A stretch of DNA of 64,000 nt. Source: Haliclystus octoradiatus (lineage: Eukaryota; Cnidaria; Staurozoa; Stauromedusae; Haliclystidae). The notes below the pieces were generated by a model. The model was given only the letters and a program-made list of their open reading frames with translations. It was not told where the DNA came from and did not search any database. The translations under genes were made by a program, and so were the position numbers. Each line of letters opens with the position of its first letter. The stretch's first letter is position 1. Of this stretch, positions 61,401-64,000 are shown piece by piece. The stretch is taken from contig OU744447.1 in assembly GCA_916610825.1 (NCBI GenBank), forward strand, positions 33,357,073 to 33,421,072, read 5' to 3'.

Positions 61401-63551
61401 ATATATGACTTAATGATAATCAGGGTCCGATAAAGGTAGGAATCCTGAAATCCTAGATCCTGGAAGGTGAGAGCAAATTCAGAAATAAATGATATTTTTT
61501 ATGATTTATAAGTCAAACATCAACAAAAAATTTAAGAAGTAAATGTTGAAATTCCTATAGGATTCCAGAAGGCTGAACGTTTTGTCTCACGTTTTGAACG
61601 AACGTGCCTCACAACATTCTTCGTTTAGTAAATATCAACCCAACCTCGGTAACCGTATGTGGTAGCCCTTCAATAGTGCTCAAATTTTAGGTGAAAAATG
61701 TGCTCCATGAAAATTATCTAATGAGCAGCAAAGTAAATGACAATTTTTGTGCTGTATTAGGGATCCTATGGAATACTTAATACCAACATAAATTGAATAA
61801 TACTTGTAAATCACAAAGCACTTAATTAATATCTTTGCAGTCTGTATTGCGCAGTCTCATGATCTACACATTTTTTCTTTGGCATCGTTTTATCTTGATT
61901 ATTATCACATTTGGAACATCAACTAAAACAATAACCAATTCAAAATTATCATTTTGACAAATAATATGTATCTCACGCAAGTCTTTGTTTTTGCCGTTGT
62001 CCGAATTCTTAGCCATCCTAGTTTCTCGTCACATGACACCGATTAAAACGGAAAAAAGGTTATTAGGAAATTAAATTGCATAGCGTAAAGTAGCTTTGGA
62101 AATATCGATGCAGTTCTGTCGATATATTTATTCATTTGTGTAGTAGCTTTTATTCACTCAAAGTATGGATACAGATGTCTACAAAACACGCATTAATCTT
62201 AAATTCTAATCTCTGCTACAATAACTGTTTGTATTTTTAGTAACTCTACCAACTGCACTAACACCAACATATAAACCAGGTATTATAACTGCAGTAGATC
62301 AATGTCGTGTGCAAGATTAATGGCCGGATGTGCTTTGCCTAGGTCAGACAAAAGTGTTTCTGTCAGGGATTGAACCCAAGAACCTGCGGTCTGAGGTCGA
62401 ATGCCCTAGCCACTATACTAAGACTCGCATATTATTTGCAATGCAAATAGTTAAGAAATAATGTTGTATGCCTATACTGTCTTATAAAGTCTATTGTTAT
62501 AATTTCTTTAGGGGATAATAATTTGAGTGAAATCTGAATGGAGGATATATTCCAAATTGAATTTTAAAATGACGCAATGACTTGCCTTCTAATCGTATAA
62601 TGAATAACACTTTTATATTTATTATGTAACTGTTGCATGTCCAAGTAAGAAAGTTACCTTGGATACGAAATTTAAATAATCGAATTGTTTAAATATAACT
62701 TCACGGTATATAAAATATCATTAAAAAAAACAACGTGGGAGGAATGAGCCTCAGTTGACAACACTAGTAGCAAATAATAGCAGTATACCAGTAAAAAATT
62801 CAGGCAATTGCGTTTCCAGGAACTTAGATGTATGCATTTAATTAAAATGGAGCGGAAGTTGTTAATGTTCAGGATTCAAAACGAACTATCTTCGATTTTC
62901 ATTTCCGTCTCTAGTTGGAAATTTGCCGCAAACACAAACGATTAATTTTTATCGATCTAGCGTGAATAAGAATAATCAAGCAAAATGAACACAGTGGATT
63001 GAAGCAAAATTTTAATGTTGTTCTGATAAGCTATTTAATAGGTGTTGACTTTGTGTTGTTTCTATGAACACTTACGAATACTCATTTTTTCCCCTGCAAA
63101 AAATAACGAGCTAAAGTTGAGTCTCAATTAAAAACAAGCTATAGGTCATTCATTGTTTACTGCTAAATTAATGTAAAGTGTGTTGTTTCCTCAACGATGA
63201 ATTTGATTTTGGAATAAGGTTATACTGCGTTTCTTGTAAAATTTTTTTTACTAACATTGTTTATGTTTGGTTGTATAGAAAAAAACACCAGGTATATTAT
63301 GGACGTACACAATATTATTAGTTGAATTTTTCGGATACAATCTTATACAGCTTTTCCTATTTTGTTTTTGCTTGATTCCAGCCTGTCCAGCAATAGCTGA
63401 TATTGTCATTCTGATTGATGCATCTGGTTCAATTGGTAGAAAAGTGTTCCAAAATGACGTCATTGACATTTTGAAGAAAACTGTGAAATTTTTTGAAATT
63501 GGACCAGATAGGACTAGAATCAGTCTTATTGTATTCAGCAGAAATGTAAAA
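31438..63551 (+). CDS. Secreted multi-vWA-domain protein, 23 exons, 3' end outside window
   Basis: Exons: 31438-31531, 32191-32420, 40105-40495, 41450-41467, 41551-41595, 42834-43018, 43953-44352, 44767-44784, 46089-46276, 48240-48618, 49826-49843, 50363-50392, 50902-50949, 51264-51433, 52187-52586, 52843-52941, 53422-53463, 54632-54801, 55265-55664, 55986-56033, 56896-56927 continued at 61291-61348 around a retroelement, 62241-62279, 63382-63551. These sum to 1,224 codons. A signal peptide (MRALAFSVFFAIFLLSGYSQG) is followed by vWA domains at residues about 49-238, 260-454, 461-523+649, 682-871, 919-1108 and 1168 onward, joined by short Pro/Thr-rich linkers. The class resembles matrilin or collagen-VI-type extracellular vWA arrays, but I see no EGF, collagen or other domain. 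A role in matrix or mucus adhesion is inference. The ATG at 31438 was chosen because it opens the signal peptide. The gene is head to head with the RWD-RING gene, 1.5 kb away. Confidence 0.88.
32191..40495 (+). CDS. vWA domain 1 (exon pair 32191-32420 and 40105-40495)
   Basis: The first half carries the MIDAS start DASAS after CPVKADLLVLV. The second half carries the MIDAS Thr region (LTDTGEAL) and LLITDGMP, and ends in QSVCVG. The metal site and the terminal Cys pair are therefore complete. The mid-domain intron is phase 0 and is swollen to 7.7 kb by a SINE, an antisense gypsy element and a nested hAT-like element. Confidence 0.88.
32947..33340 (-). repeat. tRNA-derived SINE, long copy with CTAT-repeat tail
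   Basis: Minus strand: A box in TTAGCTCAGATGGCAGAGCA, an anticodon-loop-like ACTTCAGA, B box GGTTCAAATCC, then a body of about 300 bp with GACGGGTGCCTTCAGTAGGG and a short CTATCTATC tail. A decayed relative (GCTCATTTGATTCTCAAATA) lies near 40020-40065. In vWA intron 2. Confidence 0.75.
33467..39691 (-). mobile_element. Ty3/gypsy LTR retrotransposon, broken, antisense in vWA intron 2
   Basis: The 204-bp LTRs at 33467-33670 and 39488-39691 (TGTTGAGC ... GCACAACA) differ at about ten positions, so the insertion is not recent. On the minus strand: a primer-site-like TGGCGCAGTTGATAGG, gag about 39441-38816, protease about 38644-38435, reverse transcriptase about 38392-35608 around a nested insertion, RNase H about 35456-35193, integrase about 35196-34137 and a short tail region. 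It is broken, with roughly ten breaks in the coding region besides the nested element. I could not see a clean target duplication. It is a relative of the element at 56928. Confidence 0.9.
35857..37675. mobile_element. hAT-like DNA transposon (1.8 kb) nested in the gypsy element
   Basis: Perfect 31-bp inverted ends beginning CAGAGCCATCGATATACAAG, flanked on each side by the 8-bp duplication ATTACAAT (35849-35856 and 37676-37683). The 8-bp target and CAG start point to hAT. GGGCGCCAT recurs just inside both ends in inverted orientation. Two short open frames (36821-37063 plus, 37471-37265 minus) do not resemble a transposase, so it is probably non-autonomous. Confidence 0.85.
41450..41595 (+). 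CDS. Linker exons after vWA 1: an 18-nt microexon and a 45-nt exon
   Basis: Exon 41450-41467 (18 nt) lies between a TTTCAG acceptor and a GTAAGT donor and codes AVSTST. Exon 41551-41595 codes QIQQLPSQDDPSRLS. Both are phase 1 at each end, so either could be skipped without a frameshift. They supply the spacer between domains 1 and 2. Confidence 0.7.
41596..42833. other. vWA-gene intron, no feature seen
   Basis: 1.2 kb of AT-rich sequence without recognisable repeats or exons. The same holds for introns at 43019-43952, 51434-52186, 53464-54631 and 62426-63381. Confidence 0.45.
42834..44352 (+). CDS. vWA domain 2, partly degenerate (42834-43018 and 43953-44352)
   Basis: DCSVS and LLITDG are kept, but the MIDAS Thr position reads FKERNIGDGL with no Thr. 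The usual N- and C-terminal cysteines are missing: the domain starts PTNKKYDILILM and ends QNSIAG. The mid-domain intron is phase 0, as in the other domains. Confidence 0.85.
44767..44784 (+). CDS. 18-nt linker microexon after vWA 2
   Basis: It lies between a TTTATAG acceptor and a GTGAGT donor, phase 1 on both sides, coding CEKSR plus split codons. It has the same length, phase and position as the microexons after domains 1 and 3, which is the main support for it. Confidence 0.55.
45414..45465. repeat. Near-perfect 44-bp palindrome
   Basis: GGTATAGGTCTATA pairs with TATAGACCTATACC around the centre CCGCACACGTGCGG, with two small mismatches. Could form a cruciform or hairpin. In a vWA-gene intron. 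Confidence 0.8.
46089..48618 (+). CDS. vWA domain 3, metal site lost (46089-46276 and 48240-48618)
   Basis: The MIDAS motif DxSxS reads DCAFT, the Thr loop reads TRRMTGAAF, and the usual T-D-G reads VLLTNG. Terminal cysteines are missing (start GIEIRADIV, end QQIRIG). The fold-type residues and the reading frame are otherwise kept over 188 plus 379 nt, so this looks like a non-metal-binding domain under constraint and not a pseudo-exon. Confidence 0.85.
46454..46660. repeat. Foldback repeat, copy 1 (CCATGAAAGTGTTGTGAAA family)
   Basis: Starts near CCCCAAAACCAGG and ends near GGTTTTGGTGTCAATAGTG, so its ends are loosely inverted. Shares CCATGAAAGTGTTGTGAAA and ACAATG(C)AATGAAAA with copy 2 at 48651. 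Confidence 0.55.
46755..47266. mobile_element. Foldback element carrying telomere-like repeats and a tRNA-like sequence (0.5 kb)
   Basis: Outer arms CAATTAGACAAC and GTTGTCTAATTG, and inner arms CATGAAGCGCATTCCTGGCC and GGCCAGGGATGCGCTTCATG, are inverted. Each end holds its own small hairpin, GACAAC ... GTTGTC. The centre has TTAGGGTTAGGG (about 46937-46954) and a tRNA-like segment. A DNA-type foldback MITE is the best fit. Confidence 0.65.
47019..47112 (+). repeat. tRNA-like sequence (A box and exact B box)
   Basis: GGCGTAGCTCATTCGG resembles an A box and GGTTCGAGTCC is an exact B-box consensus. The internal part is not tRNA-length and no clear acceptor stem forms, so it is a SINE remnant or tRNA relic, not a working tRNA. 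Confidence 0.5.
47272..47929. mobile_element. TIR element flanked by TA (658 bp)
   Basis: Ends GTAGAAACCGACTAGTGGTAC and, reversed, GTCGAAACCGACTAGGGTAC, with TA on both sides, as in Tc1/mariner-type MITEs. It directly abuts the foldback element ending at 47266. No coding content recognised. Confidence 0.6.
48651..48861. repeat. Foldback repeat, copy 2
   Basis: Starts CACTACCAACACCAAAACCA and ends GACTTTGGTATCAGTAGTG, which are inverted. Just after vWA domain 3, second half. Confidence 0.65.
49826..50949 (+). CDS. Linker exons after vWA 3: 18-, 30- and 48-nt exons
   Basis: Exons 49826-49843 (VITTTQ), 50363-50392 (GLPPPNNPSK) and 50902-50949 (YPTQRVPPRIPKVPRN) are all phase 1 at both ends with good GT-AG sites. 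They encode a Pro/Thr-rich spacer between domains 3 and 4. Confidence 0.7.
50040..50150 (-). repeat. tRNA-derived SINE fragment, decayed
   Basis: Minus strand: TAGTAGCTCAAATATTAGAG resembles a D-arm/A box, and GGTTCGCCTCCC resembles a B box. In a vWA-gene intron. Confidence 0.45.
51264..52586 (+). CDS. vWA domain 4, MIDAS Thr missing (51264-51433 and 52187-52586)
   Basis: It starts GCNAKADIFIVV with DESNS (matching DxSxS), has LLSDGAS in the second half, and ends NKVLCKG, so the terminal Cys pair is present. The Thr loop reads SGQGFAYIGRAL, without the metal-binding Thr. Confidence 0.87.
52843..53463 (+). CDS. Linker exons after vWA 4 (99 and 42 nt)
   Basis: Exon 52843-52941 reads GIEDEDKPIKITTPIPP and continues as a Pro/Thr/Ala-rich spacer. 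Exon 53422-53463 reads VVPQTPINAPTDEQ. The first is a clear paralogue of the interrupted linker exon at 56896-61348 (EDEKPIQITTPIPP), showing that linkers were duplicated along with domains. Confidence 0.75.
54632..55664 (+). CDS. vWA domain 5, canonical (54632-54801 and 55265-55664)
   Basis: It has canonical DASGS after ACPVTADIVILV, a Thr loop MGQNTYTNKAF and LLLTDGMA, and ends SQSICVG. The metal site and Cys pair are complete. Its first half is very close to domain 6 (ACPAIADIVILIDASGSIG), so these two are probably the most recent duplicates. Confidence 0.9.
55986..56033 (+). CDS. Linker exon after vWA 5 (48 nt)
   Basis: It codes VAKPPSGPPPALPGVP between a TTGCAG acceptor and a GTAATT donor, phase 1 at both ends. 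It is Pro-rich like the other spacers. Confidence 0.65.
56896..61348 (+). CDS. Linker exon split by a gypsy insertion (56896-56927 and 61291-61348)
   Basis: The left part codes EDEKPIQITTP and the right part IPPNAKQPSVAPTVKPQEV. They are separated by a complete LTR retroelement with a 4-bp target duplication TCCT. Host codons on the two sides are in the same frame, and together they are 90 nt, phase 1 at both ends, and paralogous to exon 52843-52941. This allele's exon is interrupted. The short exon could be skipped in frame, so the gene may still make protein. The acceptor (TTTGAAG) has a weak pyrimidine tract. Confidence 0.7.
56928..61286 (+). mobile_element. Ty3/gypsy LTR retrotransposon, looks whole and very young
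   Basis: The 159-bp LTRs at 56928-57086 and 61128-61286 (TGTTGGTTTAG ... GACTCTACA) look identical by eye, with a 4-bp target duplication TCCT on both sides. A primer-site-like TTGGCACAGTGGATAG follows the left LTR and the purine tract AAGAAGAAGCGAG precedes the right one. One open reading frame of 1,277 codons fills the interior. It is inserted inside a linker exon of the vWA gene, in the same orientation. Confidence 0.95.
57154..60987 (+). CDS. Gypsy gag-pol polyprotein (1,277 aa, single frame)
   Basis: Parts in order: gag with two CCHC-type knuckles (CKYCGRSHAVGRC, CSSCGLRNHFHSVC) near residues 207-240, an aspartic protease (LIDPGST), reverse transcriptase with YIDD, RNase H, integrase with an N-terminal zinc site and a DDE core, and a basic C-terminal tail. 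It belongs to the retroelement and not to the host. A single gag-pol frame is found in several Ty3/gypsy lineages; I cannot place the clade with confidence. Confidence 0.93.
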   Translation: MATFRGRLPPEFNPGQRDAYDRFTKWKFGFQTYMTATDLALQSEAKKLAILYNIAGEEFRQFTKKNCTFNLADNTETVTNVLKGITKILKPQRRHLDYRCKLFDCRQSEDEPIHEYLQQLRNLYDETGYTDRTLTGDMLMRDLLVRGVRNEDAKRLLLQQDFDSLTIDECTKLVSSYETVNRSDAVKTEIIAATTANNTKIIDSCKYCGRSHAVGRCPAYGKSCSSCGLRNHFHSVCQRSKYANDSVNKTRTPSQHKVSVRRKSHRSDKSAALDNEDNTSSSNESEISFALTSAQPGERAYVHLFVNGDPLKFLIDPGSTATMLPVEYLKKGQEFKMLTDTFVKPWNSKKIPIIAEGKIKVSASSSDKAILIKAKCIKKLKCPLLSYSDYLLLGGQPLQLPEAYDVSVSAVDETLGNIGVATINVKSNVTPIVQGARKLAFRLHKPVEKEIEKMVNADILERVTGPSKWLSPIVVAWRKNGNVRLCGDFRRLNEAVQRERYAIPNADSFFAKMSGSKYFSCLDLESGFHQIKLDADSSELTTISTHIGNYKFKRLPFGVSSAPELFQRVMSDHLVDLPGCLVYIDDIIIFGKDRTEHDARLNAVLRRLKSIGAKLNKKKCKFAQEQLLYLGHTISAAGLAPDLTKITEALALQPPKSVTEARRLLGMLNYLQKFLPSLSNNLKAIRDILKGSYDQSAIDNCWDKMKDDLRCAATTSFAFYDCNATTAVLSDASPHGLGAVLMQLHNNEWKPVLCASRSLTSTEQKYSQMERELLSIVFGATRFRQFILGGPVQFWTDHKPLESIWKKPFDDVAPRLQRMLMRLASFGGTICYKPAREQMNTLADTLSRSPIADDTTELSTKDYSEIASVVLDDATQFLTPEFVSIKEVSRETAASNALSLVINCLETSNWSNLPENLDCYFKERYSLSVSSQPRLLLRGSQIVIPSTLRERVIYSAHDSHVGLKSTLSNLSSVWWPGLTKEVKTIIEHCEQCKEFDERWPNTELKPSDVLPPWHTLAMDIFHVDGKPYLSIVDYGSRYPEVFSIKREKTPDILDALESVFCSHGPCLEIMSDNGSQFTSKKFKSFLSSWGVTIRHSAPRYPRSNGMVERFHRTFKRRWSRCDDLSNNQRLRHVLFIMRTSHHRMIGTSPLHALTGRRPITAIPALFSSKAVNVDSQLKAKLAMKKYHDSGNNISNVPIPNDGERVLFRHGNNNVRGIAVSSSEDRTTISTDSGQQLVRARSHVRPTSRFNNNDNVHTRSGRVSKPPVRFDPSDPSTH
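61421..61589. mobile_element. hAT-like MITE, second copy of the 20100 family
   Basis: Starts CAGGGTCCGATAAAGGTAGG; shares AGAGCAAATTCAGAA, AAACATCAACAAAAAA and CCAGAAGGCTGAAC with the copy at 20100. The right end is eroded. It lies in a vWA-gene intron. Confidence 0.6.
62241..62279 (+). CDS. Linker exon before vWA 6 (39 nt)
   Basis: It codes VTLPTALTPTYKP between TTTTTAG and GTATTA, phase 1 at both ends. It is Pro/Thr-rich like its neighbours. Confidence 0.65.
62330..62425 (-). repeat. tRNA-derived SINE fragment
   Basis: Minus strand: AGTATAGTGGCTAGGGCATT, then GGGTTCAATCCCTGAC (B box). Shares its body with the 23.1-kb copy. In a vWA-gene intron. Confidence 0.6.
63382..63551 (+). CDS. vWA domain 6, first half; second half outside window
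   Basis: It has canonical DASGS after ACPAIADIVILI, then FEIGPDRTRISLIVFS, ending in phase 0 before a GTAAGA donor. The matching second-half exon (about 400 nt) should lie to the right of the window. Confidence 0.88.
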
Positions 63552-64000
63552 GTAAGAAAATTAAATTATTTATCAATGTTAGATGATTTTGTTTAATAGA
63601 GTCGAGAATATGTCTGTGCAACAAGATTTGTTTATGGATTGACATTTCTAATAGATCCAAAACATATTTTCTATGAAAGCAGTAATCACTAACTAAATTA
63701 TAATGAGTTGCAATAAATTATCCATAAGATCACGGTAGAAACAGTCCCAATGTTTGAGCTAAACAGTAGATTATAACATGGTCATTAAGTGATTAGTATA
63801 TTTAAATCAATAGTACGAATGTGTAGCCAAATTAATAACTTGGGCCTGGTAACAATTTCATCTGATAATGCATAAATAATACACTGATATTGTCTAGCTG
63901 GGAATAATTCATGCAATACAATGCATTAAACACACTATCAAATCCATCTAGCGAAGTGATTACCTTAAGAAGATCATAATGATGAAAGCTGGTCATGATT
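63552..64000. other. Start of the intron within vWA domain 6
   Basis: AT-rich intron sequence; the second-half exon of domain 6 has not begun by the window end. Confidence 0.6.

Overview
This window looks like an animal (metazoan) nuclear genome, probably a marine invertebrate: it is AT-rich, its genes are split by GT-AG introns, and it is crowded with MITEs, tRNA-derived SINEs and LTR retroelements. I could not fix the phylum. Four host protein genes were read by eye, with exon phases that agree along each gene.

Left third (1-18 kb). An M1AP (meiosis 1 arrest protein) homologue runs leftward: nine exons from 13210 down to 1654, with its 3' end outside the window. An AMN1 homologue (leucine-rich repeat protein, 261 aa, five exons, 13485-17694) runs rightward. 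The two start codons are head to head, about 274 bp apart, which suggests a shared bidirectional promoter. This part is dotted with about 15 copies of a palindromic foldback MITE built on GTTCATGAAC, plus TTAA-flanked and hAT-like MITEs.

Middle (18-31.4 kb). A nine-exon gene on the minus strand (29890 to 19886) encodes an RWD-like domain followed by a C-terminal RING-H2 finger, so it is probably an E3 ubiquitin ligase. Its introns hold a CATA microsatellite, a 68-bp minisatellite and a 1-kb non-autonomous (TRIM-like) LTR element with 4-bp target duplications.

Right half (31.4-64 kb). One large plus-strand gene encodes a secreted multi-von Willebrand factor A (vWA) protein. It has a signal peptide and five full vWA domains plus the first half of a sixth, joined by Pro/Thr-rich linkers: 23 exons and 1,224 codons up to the last exon seen. 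Each domain is two exons split by a phase-0 intron, and every linker intron is phase 1, so the gene is a modular array. Domains 1 and 5 keep a full metal-binding (MIDAS) set. Domains 2-4 have lost parts of it, and domains 2 and 3 also lack the terminal cysteine pair. Two related Ty3/gypsy elements sit in this gene. One is a broken antisense copy in intron 2, itself interrupted by a 1.8-kb hAT-like element. The other is an apparently whole, very young copy with LTRs that look identical, inserted inside a coding linker exon.

All coordinates, splice sites and family calls come from reading the sequence and recalling protein families; no alignment or search was run.
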